Assembly: GCA_963973915.1 (NCBI GenBank)
Contig: CAXBBM010000007.1
Location: forward strand, 1-64,000
Length of the DNA stretch: 64,000 bases
Reading direction: 5' to 3'
Source: Polycyclovorans sp002706265
Lineage (GTDB): Bacteria; Pseudomonadota; Gammaproteobacteria; Nevskiales; Nevskiaceae
In this document: positions 50,511 through 60,147 of the stretch, in pieces
Position numbering within the stretch: position 1 is the stretch's first letter
Layout: every line of letters starts with the position of its first letter
Notes under the pieces: model-generated
The model's database searches: none
Told to the model about the DNA's origin: nothing
The model's input: the letters and a program-made list of their open reading frames with translations, nothing else
Position numbers and translations under genes: made by a program

Positions 50511-51281
50511 ATGCTGGCCAAGCGCATCATTCCCTGCCTCGACATCGACCGCGGCCGCGTGGTCAAGGGCGTCAAGTTCGAATCGATACAGGACGCCGGC
50601 GACCCGGTCGAGGTCGCCCGCCGCTACGACCAGCAGGGTGCCGACGAACTGGTGTTCCTCGACATCACCGCCAGCAGCGATGACCGCCCGACCCTGTTCA
50701 AGACCGTCGAAGCGGTGGCGCGTGAAATCTACATTCCACTGACCGTCGGCGGCGGCGTTCGCACCTGCGCCGATGTGCGCGCCCTGCTGTCGGCCGGTGC
50801 CGACAAGGTGAGCATCAACACCGCCGCCGTCGACCGCCCGCAGCTGGTCGCCGAAGCCGGTGATCGTTACGGCGTGCAGTGCATCGTCGTGGCCATCGAT
50901 GCCAAGCGCGTCAACAAGAAGAAGGAGCCGCTGCGCTGGGAAGTGTTCACCCACGGCGGGCGCCGCTCCACCGGCATCGACGCCGTCGAGTGGGCCGTGC
51001 GCATGGCCAAGCTCGGCGCCGGCGAACTGCTGGTCACCAGCATGGACCGCGACGGCACCAAGGAAGGCTACGACCACGAACTGCTGCGGGCCATCAGCGA
51101 CCAGGTGGCCGTGCCGCTGATTGCCAGCGGCGGCGTGGGCGAACTCAAGCATTTGTATGAAGGGCTCACCGAGGGTCGCTGCGACGCGGTGTTGGCGGCC
51201 AGCATCTTTCACCACGGCACCCACACCGTCGGCGAAGCCAAGCGCTTCCTGAAGGGCAAGGGCGTCAACATTCGCCTCTGA
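50511..51281 (+). CDS. hisF: Imidazole glycerol phosphate synthase, cyclase subunit
   Basis: The 256-aa TIM barrel begins MLAKRIIPCLDIDRGRVVKG. It has FLDITASSDDRPT, TVGGGVRTCADVRALLSAGADKVSIN, TSMDRDGTKEGYDHELL and IASGGVGELKHLYEG. The two catalytic Asp are in CLDID and MDRDGT. It makes IGP and AICAR with HisH. Confidence 0.97.
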   Translation: MLAKRIIPCLDIDRGRVVKGVKFESIQDAGDPVEVARRYDQQGADELVFLDITASSDDRPTLFKTVEAVAREIYIPLTVGGGVRTCADVRALLSAGADKVSINTAAVDRPQLVAEAGDRYGVQCIVVAIDAKRVNKKKEPLRWEVFTHGGRRSTGIDAVEWAVRMAKLGAGELLVTSMDRDGTKEGYDHELLRAISDQVAVPLIASGGVGELKHLYEGLTEGRCDAVLAASIFHHGTHTVGEAKRFLKGKGVNIRL

Positions 51282-51365
51282 GGCGCGCGCAGGTCCCGCC
51301 TTGGGCCGACCCCGCGCTTGTGTAAGCTGTCGTCTGCCTGTCATGCCCCTACTGCACACTGACCG

Positions 51366-51692
51366 ATGCCCGCAAACGACATATTGACCGCTCTGGTGGA
51401 CGTGATTCGTGAACGTCAGAAGTGCGCCGATCCTGCCGGGTCGTACGTCGCCAGCCTGATGGCCAAGGGTGACGACGCCATTTTGAAGAAGGTGGGCGAA
51501 GAGGCCGCGGAGGTTCTGCTGGCTGCCAAGAACGGCGCGCCAGGGCCGCTGTCGAACGAAGTGGCAGACCTGTGGTTTCACACCCTGGTGCTGCTGGTAC
51601 ACAAGGGCCTGAGCCTGGAGGACGTGACCGACGTTCTGGCCCAGCGCTTCGGCCTGTCAGGTCATGCCGAAAAAGCGGCACGGAACAATTGA
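51366..51692 (+). CDS. hisE: Phosphoribosyl-ATP pyrophosphatase
   Basis: The 108-aa MazG-like protein has SYVASLMAKGDDAILKKVGEEAAEVLLAAK, holding the metal-binding Glu cluster, and NEVADLWFHTLVLLVHKGLS. It hydrolyses PR-ATP to PR-AMP in step 2 of histidine synthesis. The partner cyclohydrolase gene hisI, usual between hisF and hisE, is not in this window. The gene is followed after 10 nt by tatA. Confidence 0.95.
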   Translation: MPANDILTALVDVIRERQKCADPAGSYVASLMAKGDDAILKKVGEEAAEVLLAAKNGAPGPLSNEVADLWFHTLVLLVHKGLSLEDVTDVLAQRFGLSGHAEKAARNN

Positions 51693-51702
51693 GGAATCAA
51701 CG

Positions 51703-51936
51703 ATGGGTTCATTCAGCATCTGGCACTGGTTGATCGTACTGGTCATCGTGCTCGTGATCTTCGGCACCAAGAAACTGCGCAATGCCGGGGGCGACCTCGG
51801 CGCCGGCATCAAGAACTTCAAGCAGTCGATGAAGGAGGGCGAGGCCGACACCCGCAAAGACGCCGAGTCGCTGGCCGAGCCGCATCAGAACGCCCCGCAC
51901 AGCACCGCGTCGCAGACTGAAAAAGACAAGGTCTAA
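51703..51936 (+). CDS. tatA: Twin-arginine translocase subunit TatA
   Basis: The 77-aa protein has the TatA N-terminal helix (WHWLIVLVIVLVIFG) and hinge FGTKKLRNAGGDLG. The amphipathic helix is AGIKNFKQSMKEG, with an acidic tail. It forms the variable-size channel element for folded proteins with RR signals. It directly follows hisE, with a GAGGAAT site upstream of the ATG. Confidence 0.94.
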   Translation: MGSFSIWHWLIVLVIVLVIFGTKKLRNAGGDLGAGIKNFKQSMKEGEADTRKDAESLAEPHQNAPHSTASQTEKDKV

Positions 51937-51945
51937 AGACCGCGC

Positions 51946-52305
51946 ATGCTGGATTTCAGCTTTGCCGAGATCGCCATCGTTCTGGTGATCGCGCTGGTCG
52001 TCCTCGGCCCGGAAAAGCTGCCGCGCGCGGCGCGCGGCCTGGGCCGCTGGGTCGGCACCGCCAAGGGATACCTGCGCAACCTCACGGCCGAGCTTGACCG
52101 CGAAACACGCGCCAGCGATCTGCGCCGCGAGCTGGAAGAAGCCCACCGGCTGCTCAAGGAAAAAGCCGGGGAAGCCGAATCGGGCCTGCGCGGCGAAATG
52201 ACCCAGCTCAAGGACCGTGTGACCCCGCACAAACCGCTCCGCGACGGCGCGTCAGGCAACGCCGCCGACGCCCCGCCGGCCGCCGACAAGAACCAGGCCC
52301 CATGA
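51946..52305 (+). CDS. tatB: Twin-arginine translocase subunit TatB
   Basis: The 119-aa protein starts MLDFSFAEIAIVLVIALVVLGPEKLPRAAR-like (helix to residue 20, then GPEKLPRAARGLG hinge), typical of TatB. A long amphipathic, charged tail follows. With TatC it recognises the twin-arginine signal. It lies 9 nt after tatA and overlaps tatC by 4 nt. Confidence 0.94.
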   Translation: MLDFSFAEIAIVLVIALVVLGPEKLPRAARGLGRWVGTAKGYLRNLTAELDRETRASDLRRELEEAHRLLKEKAGEAESGLRGEMTQLKDRVTPHKPLRDGASGNAADAPPAADKNQAP

Positions 52306-53078
52306 GCCGCAAGGCCGAGGTCAACAGCAACGAACAGCCGCTCATGGCGCATCTGCTGGAGATGCGCGACCGGCTGTTGCGCATCGTGCTCGGCCTGCTG
52401 CTGGTGTTCATTCCGCTGACCTTCGTGGCGCGTGAGGTCTATACGGTGATCGCCACGCCGCTCATGGCCCTGCTGCCCGAAGGCACCACCATGATCGCCA
52501 CCGAGGTGGCCTCGCCGTTCTTCGCGCCCATCAAGCTGGCGGCGGCGCTGGCGTTCATCATCTCGATGCCATGGACGCTCTGGCAGGCCTGGGCGTTCAT
52601 CGCGCCCGGCCTGTACAAGTCGGAACAGCGCTTCGTCGCACCGCTCATGCTCTCGTCAACGCTGCTGTTCTACGCCGGCGTGGCCTTCGCCTACTTTCTG
52701 GTGTTGCCCGCGGTGTTTGGGTTCCTGGTCGGGATGGCGCCTGAAGGGGTCTCGGTCATGACCGACATCAGCGCCTACCTCAGCTTCGTACTGACGCTGT
52801 TCATCGCCTTCGGCCTCGCCTTCGAGACGCCCGTGGCCATCGTGCTCATGGTGCAGACCGGCCTGGTCACCCCGGCGAAGCTGAAAAGCGTGCGCGAGTA
52901 CGTGTTCATCGGCGCCTTCGTGCTGGGCGCCATCTTCACGCCGCCCGACATCATTTCGCAGTTCATGCTGGCGGTGCCGGTGTATCTGCTGTTCGAGCTG
53001 GGCATCTTTGTCTCGCGCTGGGTCACCCCCGGCATCGCCGAGGTCGAAGCCCAGCAACGGGGCAACGGCGCCGGCTAG
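52302..53078 (+). CDS. tatC: Twin-arginine translocase subunit TatC
   Basis: The 258-aa protein has six transmembrane helices. HLLEMRDRLLRIVLG stands in place of the usual HLxELRxR, and SPFFAPIKLAAALAFIISMP and FIAPGLYKSEQRFV are present. FGLAFETPVAIVLMVQTGLV carries the conserved FGxxFExP. It is the RR-signal receptor. Its TAG stop is part of CTAG, which is also the stop codon of convergent aroE. Confidence 0.96.
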   Translation: MSRKAEVNSNEQPLMAHLLEMRDRLLRIVLGLLLVFIPLTFVAREVYTVIATPLMALLPEGTTMIATEVASPFFAPIKLAAALAFIISMPWTLWQAWAFIAPGLYKSEQRFVAPLMLSSTLLFYAGVAFAYFLVLPAVFGFLVGMAPEGVSVMTDISAYLSFVLTLFIAFGLAFETPVAIVLMVQTGLVTPAKLKSVREYVFIGAFVLGAIFTPPDIISQFMLAVPVYLLFELGIFVSRWVTPGIAEVEAQQRGNGAG

Positions 53079-53880
53079 TCCGCGCGCAGCAACGCCAGCA
53101 CCGACGCAGCATCCGGCGTCACGCCGTGCCACAGGCGGAAACTCTCGGCGGCCTGCGCCACCAGCATGCCCAGACCATCGTGGACCGTCCGCGCACCCTG
53201 CGCGGTTGTCCATTCGGCAAACGGCAGGTGGGCCTTGCCGTAGCTGAGGTCGTAGGCCACCGCGCCGTCGGCGAACAGGCCCTCGGGCATGGGCGGCATG
53301 GCCCCGCTGTGGCCTGCGGACGTGGCGTTGATGACCACGTCAAAGGCATCGCCCTTCAGCGCCCAGTGGGTGCGCGGCGTCAGGGTGCCGAGGTCGGCAA
53401 AGGCTTCGCTGAGCGCCTCGGGCTTCCAGGGATTGCGGTTGGAAATGGTCAACGATGCCGGGCGGGTGGCCAGCAACGGCGCGATGATGCCGCGCGCCGC
53501 GCCGCCCGCACCCAGCACCAGCACCCTGCGGCCGGCGAGTGTCACGCCCAGTCGTGCAAGGTCCTGCACCAGCCCGGTGCCGTCGGTGTTGTCGCCGTGC
53601 CAGCCGCCGGGGGTCGGGATGAGGGTGTTGACGGCCCCGGCGCGTCGCGCCGCGTCGCTGAGGTCTTGGCACAGGGCCATGACCGCCTGCTTGTGCGGCA
53701 GCGTGACGTTGAATCCCGCCCAGCCTTCGCCGTGCAGGGCCGCCAACCGCGCCGCCAGATCGGCCGCATCGATGGCCAGCGCCTGGTAATCGAGGGTGAT
53801 GGCCGCCGCCTCGGCGAAGGCCTTGTGGATGGTCGGCGAAAGACTGTGTGCGACCGGCTGGCCGATCACCGCATAGCGCT

Positions 53881-53884
<4 letters not shown>
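53075..53884 (-). CDS. aroE: Shikimate dehydrogenase (NADP+)
   Basis: The 269-aa enzyme has the substrate run YAVIGQPVAHSLSPTIHKAF, FNVTLPHKQAVM with the catalytic Lys, GAVNTLI, GDNTDGTGLVQDL and the NADP motif VLGAGGAARGII. NRNPWKPEALS and INATSAGHSG follow. It makes shikimate in the aromatic amino-acid pathway. The start overlaps the hemB stop by 4 nt, and the stop codon is shared in the palindrome CTAG with tatC. Confidence 0.95.
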
Positions 53885-54882
<998 letters not shown>

Positions 54883-54960
54883 CGGGCATCCAGTTTGAGG
54901 GGAGGAGGCGAATCATAACGGGGCCCGCCGAATCGCTGGCCTTCCGTTATATTGTTGCGC

Positions 54961-55533
54961 ATGGCACAACCCCGAGTTCCGAACGAAGCTGAGTCGCTGG
55001 TGGCGCTGTTGCGCGCCACCGCGGCCAAAGACATGCGCGCGTTCCGGCTGCTGTACGAGGCCACCTCGTCGCATCTGCTGGGGGTACTGCTGCGTATTCT
55101 TCGCCATCGTGACCGTGCGGAGGACGCCTTGCAGGATTGCTACCTCAGAATCTGGAACAAGGCGGACTCTTATGCCGAAGAGAGGGGGCACCCGCTCGCC
55201 TGGATGATGACCATCGCGCGCTACCGGGCGCTGGATCTGGTGCGCGCCCATCGCGAGCACAGCTCCGCCGATGAAGACGTCCTGCCGATGGATCTGGACT
55301 GGGCCGACGCCAGCAACGCGCCCGACAACCAGGCGGAAACCGACGAGCACATGCATCGGCTCAACGACTGCCTCATTGAGCTCTCGGACGAGCAGCGCAA
55401 GGCCGTCATGCTGGCCTATTACGAGGGCTACACCCACCCCGAGCTGGCCGAACACATGGGCAGTCCGCTGGGCACGGTGAAGAGCTGGGTGCGACGGGGC
55501 CTGCAGCGCCTGCGGGAGTGTCTGGAACCATGA
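54961..55533 (+). CDS. ECF-family sigma factor, SigK-like
   Basis: The 190-aa protein has sigma region 2 (AFRLLYEATSSHLLGVLLRI, AEDALQDCYLRIWNKAD and ARYRALDLVRAHR) and region 4 (LSDEQRKAVMLAYYEGYTHP, then GSPLGTVKSWVRRGLQRLRE). The pattern matches the ECF group that pairs with RskA-type anti-sigma factors. Its gene overlaps the anti-sigma gene by 4 nt. A -10-like TATATT ends 7 nt before the ATG. Confidence 0.93.
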   Translation: MAQPRVPNEAESLVALLRATAAKDMRAFRLLYEATSSHLLGVLLRILRHRDRAEDALQDCYLRIWNKADSYAEERGHPLAWMMTIARYRALDLVRAHREHSSADEDVLPMDLDWADASNAPDNQAETDEHMHRLNDCLIELSDEQRKAVMLAYYEGYTHPELAEHMGSPLGTVKSWVRRGLQRLRECLEP

Positions 55534-56555
55534 GCGCCTGGACCGCCCCACGCCGCTCGATGCTCGCCGCCGCCTACGTACTGGGCACCCTGCGCGGCCC
55601 GGCACGCGCCGCCATGCAGCAGCGGCTGGCCCGCGATGCCGAACTGCGGGCGGCGGTGTATCGCTGGGAGCGGCATTTCAGCGTGCTCCATCGCGGCTTC
55701 AAGCCCGTTCTGCCGACCGAGGGTCGGTGGAAGCGCATCGAAGCGGCGGCCACCCGGGCGGCGGCCGACCCGCGCCCGTCTGCGGCCCTTCACGACGACG
55801 CCACCGCCTTGACCACGCCGCCGCCACTGATCGCCACCCGGCCCGGATCGCACCCCGGATCACGTCGCGCCGCGCCCCCCGCAGCGGCCCCGGCCGGCGA
55901 CAGCAAAGGCCGTCGCCAGGCGCCGGCACTGGGTCCGCAGCACGCCGCGCCGACCCCGCCGGTGGTGGATGAACCCACGCTCACCGCACCCGAGGGCACC
56001 CGCCAAGGTCCAAGCCTGGACGGCCCGATCGCGCCGCGTGCCACGCGCCCTGGAGCAGGCCGCCGCGGCAGCCGCCCCGCCGCGCGACGTGCCGCACGCC
56101 CGCCGCGCGGGCCCTTCCCGTTCCTCAAGGTCTGGGCGGTCGCCGCGACCGTGCTGGCGATGGTGTTCGGCGGCCTGCTGAGCGTCAGCCTGATGGACCA
56201 GGCCACGCCGATTCCCGAGCCGCAGGGCCTGCTCATTGCCGCGCTGGCCGCCGACGGCGGCCGCTGGGTGGTGCAGTCCACCGCCAACGGCGAGCAGATT
56301 CTCGTGCAGGTCGAAGGCACGCCCAAAATCCCCGCCAACCGCAGTGCCGAGTTGTGGTGGATCGGCGCCGACGGCACCCCGGTGTCGGTGGGCGTGCTGC
56401 CCGACACCGGCCGTCAGGTGCTCACCCGCCAGGGCCTGACCGGCGACGAGCCGGCACCGACCTTCGCCGTGAGCATCGAGCCGCGCGGCGGCTCGCCCAC
56501 CGGGGCGCCCACCGGCAAGGTCATCACCACGTTCACGGCGGTGCGCAGCCTCTGA
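55530..56555 (+). CDS. Anti-sigma factor, RskA-like
   Basis: The 341-aa protein has an N-terminal anti-sigma domain (AAYVLGTLRGPARAAMQQRL and AAVYRWERHF). A long Ala/Pro/Arg-rich linker (about 78-195), likely disordered, precedes a single transmembrane helix (about 199-221). The extracytoplasmic domain follows with AALAADGGRWVVQSTANGEQ, RSAELWWIGADGTPVSVG and FAVSIEPRGGSPTGAPTG, typical of RskA. It should hold the adjacent ECF sigma at the membrane until proteolysis releases it. The stress signal is unknown. Confidence 0.9.
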   Translation: MSAWTAPRRSMLAAAYVLGTLRGPARAAMQQRLARDAELRAAVYRWERHFSVLHRGFKPVLPTEGRWKRIEAAATRAAADPRPSAALHDDATALTTPPPLIATRPGSHPGSRRAAPPAAAPAGDSKGRRQAPALGPQHAAPTPPVVDEPTLTAPEGTRQGPSLDGPIAPRATRPGAGRRGSRPAARRAARPPRGPFPFLKVWAVAATVLAMVFGGLLSVSLMDQATPIPEPQGLLIAALAADGGRWVVQSTANGEQILVQVEGTPKIPANRSAELWWIGADGTPVSVGVLPDTGRQVLTRQGLTGDEPAPTFAVSIEPRGGSPTGAPTGKVITTFTAVRSL

Positions 56556-56651
56556 GGCATTTCTTCTGGCCCGCGTCTGCCGCCGCGGGCACGTGCGTCG
56601 GCGTCGCGGGTCTGCGTTAGGCTTGAGGGCCCGCACACGAGGCTCGCTGAA

Positions 56652-58130
56652 ATGACCGCGTTACTGGCTCTTGACCAAGGCACCACCAGCACCCGCGCCA
56701 TCATTTTTTCCCGCGAGGGCAAAGCGCTGGGCAGCCACCAGATCGAACTGCCGCAGCATTACCCGCAGTCGGGCTGGGTGGAGCACGACGCGGCACTCAT
56801 CGCCGAGCACAGCCAGGCGGTCATCGTCGGCGCGCTGAAAGACGCCGGCCTGAAGGCCGCCGACCTGGCCGGCATGGGCATCACCAACCAACGCGAAACC
56901 ACCGTCGTGTGGGACCGCAAGACCGGCAAGCCCATCCATCCGGCCATCGTCTGGCAGGACCGCCGCACCGCCGCCTGGTGTGCCGCGCGCGCCGAGCGCT
57001 CGGCGTGGCTGTCGGAAAAAACCGGCCTGCTGCTCGACCCGTATTTCTCCGCCACCAAGATCGCCTGGATTCTCGACAAGGTCGAGGGCGCGCGTGCCCG
57101 CGCCGAGAAGGGTGAACTGGCCTTCGGCACCATGGACTGCTGGGTGATCTGGAACCTGACCGGCGGCCAGCGCCATGTCACCGACGCCACCAATGCCTGC
57201 CGCACCGCGCTGTTCAATCTCGACACGCAAGACTGGGACGACGAACTGCTGGACTTCTTCGGCGTGCCCCGCGCCCTGCTGCCCGAAGTGCTCGACAGTG
57301 CCGCCGACTTCGGCACCGCCACCCTCGATGGAATCGATGCGCCCATCGCCATCGCCGGCGTCGCCGGGGACCAACAGGCCGCCACCGTCGGTCAGGCCTG
57401 TTTCGAGGTCGGCATGATCAAGTCCACCTACGGCACCGGCTGCTTCATGGTGCTCAACACCGGCGACCAGCGCGTGGCCTCACGCAACCGTCTGCTGACC
57501 ACGGTGGCCTACCGCCTCAAGGGCAAGCCCACCTTCGCGCTCGAAGGCAGCATTTTTGTCGCCGGCGCGGCGGTGCAATGGCTGCGGGATGCCATGCACC
57601 TGATCTCGCATGCCGGCGAAACCGCCGGTCTCGCCGCCTCCATCGACAGCACCAACGGCGTCTATCTGGTGCCGGCCTTCACCGGGCTGGGCGCGCCCTA
57701 CTGGGACCCGGAAGCGCGCGGCGCCATCTTCGGCCTGACCCGCGATTCCGGCATTGCCCAGATCGTGCGCGCCGCGCTGGAATCGGTGGCCTACCAGACC
57801 CGCGACCTGATGGCGGCCATGCGCGAAGACGCCGTGCCGCCCAAGGAGCTGCGGGTCGATGGCGGCATGGTCATCAACGACTGGCTGACCCAGAACCTGG
57901 CCGACATGTTGCAGATTCCGGTGGTACGCCCCGAGGTGATCGAAACCACTGCGCTGGGCGCGGCGTTTCTGGCGGGTCTGCAAACCGGCGTTTACGCGTC
58001 GCTGGATGAGATCAGCGCCTTGTGGGCCGAACAGCAACGCTTCAGCCCGCAGCGGCCGGCGGCCGAAGCGGACCGGCTGCATGCCGGCTGGCTGGACGCC
58101 GTGCGGCGGGTGGCCAGCGCCGCGCCCTGA
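56652..58130 (+). CDS. glpK: Glycerol kinase
   Basis: The 492-aa FGGY kinase begins LLALDQGTTSTRAIIFSREG. It has GITNQRETTVVWDRKTGKP, QDRRTAAWC, ATNACRTALFNL, IAGVAGDQQAATVGQACFE, KSTYGTGCFMVLNTG and PAFTGLGAPYWDPEARGAIFG. It phosphorylates glycerol to G3P, which links to the PlsB/GpsA lipid operon elsewhere in the window. No glpF or glpD is adjacent. A GC-rich hairpin (56569-56590) in the upstream gap may end the anti-sigma transcript. Confidence 0.97.
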   Translation: MTALLALDQGTTSTRAIIFSREGKALGSHQIELPQHYPQSGWVEHDAALIAEHSQAVIVGALKDAGLKAADLAGMGITNQRETTVVWDRKTGKPIHPAIVWQDRRTAAWCAARAERSAWLSEKTGLLLDPYFSATKIAWILDKVEGARARAEKGELAFGTMDCWVIWNLTGGQRHVTDATNACRTALFNLDTQDWDDELLDFFGVPRALLPEVLDSAADFGTATLDGIDAPIAIAGVAGDQQAATVGQACFEVGMIKSTYGTGCFMVLNTGDQRVASRNRLLTTVAYRLKGKPTFALEGSIFVAGAAVQWLRDAMHLISHAGETAGLAASIDSTNGVYLVPAFTGLGAPYWDPEARGAIFGLTRDSGIAQIVRAALESVAYQTRDLMAAMREDAVPPKELRVDGGMVINDWLTQNLADMLQIPVVRPEVIETTALGAAFLAGLQTGVYASLDEISALWAEQQRFSPQRPAAEADRLHAGWLDAVRRVASAAP

Positions 58131-58181
58131 GCCCGGCCTGTCGCCGGCGACGGGCCAGCCGCACAATCCGGGCCCGGTGGC

Positions 58182-59938
58182 TCAGGCCATCACCTGAAAC
58201 GACGCCAGCCGCGCGTACAGGCCGCCCTGCTGCATCAGCTCGGCCGGCGTGCCGATCTCGACGATGCGCCCGCCCTCCAGCACCACGATGCGATCGGCCT
58301 TGCGCACCGTCGCCAGCCGGTGGGCAATCACCAGCGTGGTGCGGTGGCGCATGGCGGCGGCCAGGCCCTGTTGCACCAGCGCTTCGCTTTCGGCGTCCAG
58401 CGCGCTGGTGGCCTCGTCGAGCAACAGCAGCGGCGGGTCACGAAGAATGGCGCGGGCAATGGCGACGCGCTGTCGCTGCCCGCCGGACAGACGCAGGCCA
58501 CGCTCGCCCACAAAGGTGTCGTAGCCCTGCGGCAACCGGGCGATGAACTCATCGGCCAGGGCCAGCCGCGCGGCGGCCTTGACCTCGTCATCGCTGGCAT
58601 CGGCACGACCGTAGCGAATGTTTTCCAGCGCGCTGCCGGAGAAGATCACCGCGTCCTGCGGCACGATGCCGATCTGCGCGCGCAGGGCCCGTGGATCGAC
58701 CTCGCGCAGATCGACGCCGTTGAAGCGAATCGCGCCGCCGCTCACGTCGTAGTAGCGCATCAGCAACTGGAACACCGTGGTCTTGCCGGCGCCGCTGGGG
58801 CCGACCAGCGCCACGGTTTCGCCGGGGTGGATGACCAGGTTCAGCCCGTCCAGCGCCGGCGTGTCGGGCCGTGACGGGTAGACAAAATGCACCGCGTCGA
58901 GGATCACCTCGGCCTGGGGCTGGCGCGGCAGCACCGCGGGCTGCGCTGGCGCCTGAATGTCGGGCTCGGCCGACAGCAGCTCCATCAGCCGCTCGGTGGC
59001 GCCGGCCGCGCGCAGCACTTCGCCCCAGACCTCGGCGATCACGCCGATCGCCCCGGCGTGATCATCGCGTACAGCACGAACGACGCCAGTTCGCCCGCCG
59101 TCATGCTGCCGTCGATCACCGCCCGTGCGCCCAGCCACAGCACGAACACGATGGCGCCGAAGACCCCGCCGACGATGCTCGCCGTCATGATCGCCCGCAG
59201 CCGGGTGCGCGCCATGGCGGTGACGAAGCTGCGCGTCACGCCGTGGTCGAAGCGCCGCGCCTCGAAGCCTTCCTGGGTGAACGCCTGCACGGTGGGGATG
59301 GCGTTGAGCATCTCGCCGGCCACGGCGGCGGTGTCGGCGACGCGGTCCTGAGATTCGCGCGACAGCCGCCGCACCTGCCGGCTGACGATGACGATGGGCA
59401 CCATCACCACCACCAGCAGCCCCAGCGTCACCGCGAACAGCGTGAGGCTGGTCACCGCCAGCATCACCATGCCGCCCAGAAACTGTGCGGCACTGCGCAG
59501 CCCCATCGACATCGACGAGCCGACCACGGTCTGGATCACCGTGGTGTCCGCCGTCAGCCGCGACAGCACTTCGCCGGTCTGCGTGTGCTCGAAATAGCCA
59601 GGCGACTGCACCAGCATGCGGCGGTACACCGCGCTGCGCAGGTCCGCGGTGACCCGCTCGCCCAGCCAGCTGACCATGTAATACCGCCCCGCCATCAGGA
59701 TGCCGGCAAGCATTGCCAGGGCGAACAGCCCCAGAAAGTAGCCGTGGATCGCCGCGCCCGGCTCGAATCCGTGATCGATCAGGTCACGTACCGCCAGCGG
59801 CGCGGCCAGCATCGCCAGGCTGGCCAGCACCAGCAGCACCAGCGCCCACAGCAACTGACGGCGATAAGGCGCCAGAAACGGCCAAAGCCCGCTCAGCGAA
59901 CGCAGGCGACGGCGCGGCGGCGCGACCGGCGCGCTCAT
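58182..59938 (-). pseudogene. MsbA-like ABC exporter (TMD-NBD fusion) with a frameshift
   Basis: The N-terminal part (59938 down to about 59055) is a transmembrane domain with LIDHGFEPG, QSPGYFEHTQTGEVLSRL and GELASFVLYAMITPG. The ATPase part continues in another frame (AGAIGVIAEVWGEVLRAAG-like join, then GPSGAGKTT, LSGGQRQRVAIARAIL, LLLDEATSALD). The two frames meet at a G4 run on the coding strand (59051-59054). One extra G there would restore ITPGAIGVIAEVWG and a 585-aa exporter of normal length. It may be a recent mutation, a sequence error or a frameshift site. Lipid or drug export is expected for the family. Confidence 0.85.
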
Positions 59939-60123
59939 TCGTTCTCGGCCCGCACATCCACCCGGAAGCCGCCGGTGGCCTCATCAACGTGCAGGGTCAC
60001 CAGAATCGGTCGGCAGCAGACGTGGCAATCCTCGGTGTATTCGGCGGTGCCGCCGGAGAGGTCCAGGTCAATGTGGAGGGTCTCCCAGCAGTAGGGGCAG
60101 GTGATGGCCTTTTCTTCGAGCAT
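59935..60123 (-). CDS. CPXCG-motif cysteine-rich protein
   Basis: The 62-aa protein has ITCPYCWETLHIDLD and a second Cys group DCHVCCRPILVTL, so two CxxC-type pairs likely bind one zinc. It resembles the small CPXCG family of unknown function. Its stop overlaps the start of the ABC exporter by 4 nt. Confidence 0.85.
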   Translation of the reverse strand: MLEEKAITCPYCWETLHIDLDLSGGTAEYTEDCHVCCRPILVTLHVDEATGGFRVDVRAENE

Positions 60124-60147
60124 TTCTTGAACTCCGATACAACTCCG

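Noticed and set aside
49548..51602. 684-codon minus-strand frame opposite hisA/hisF/hisE
   Set aside because: The plus-strand genes are unmistakable; this is the complementary shadow.
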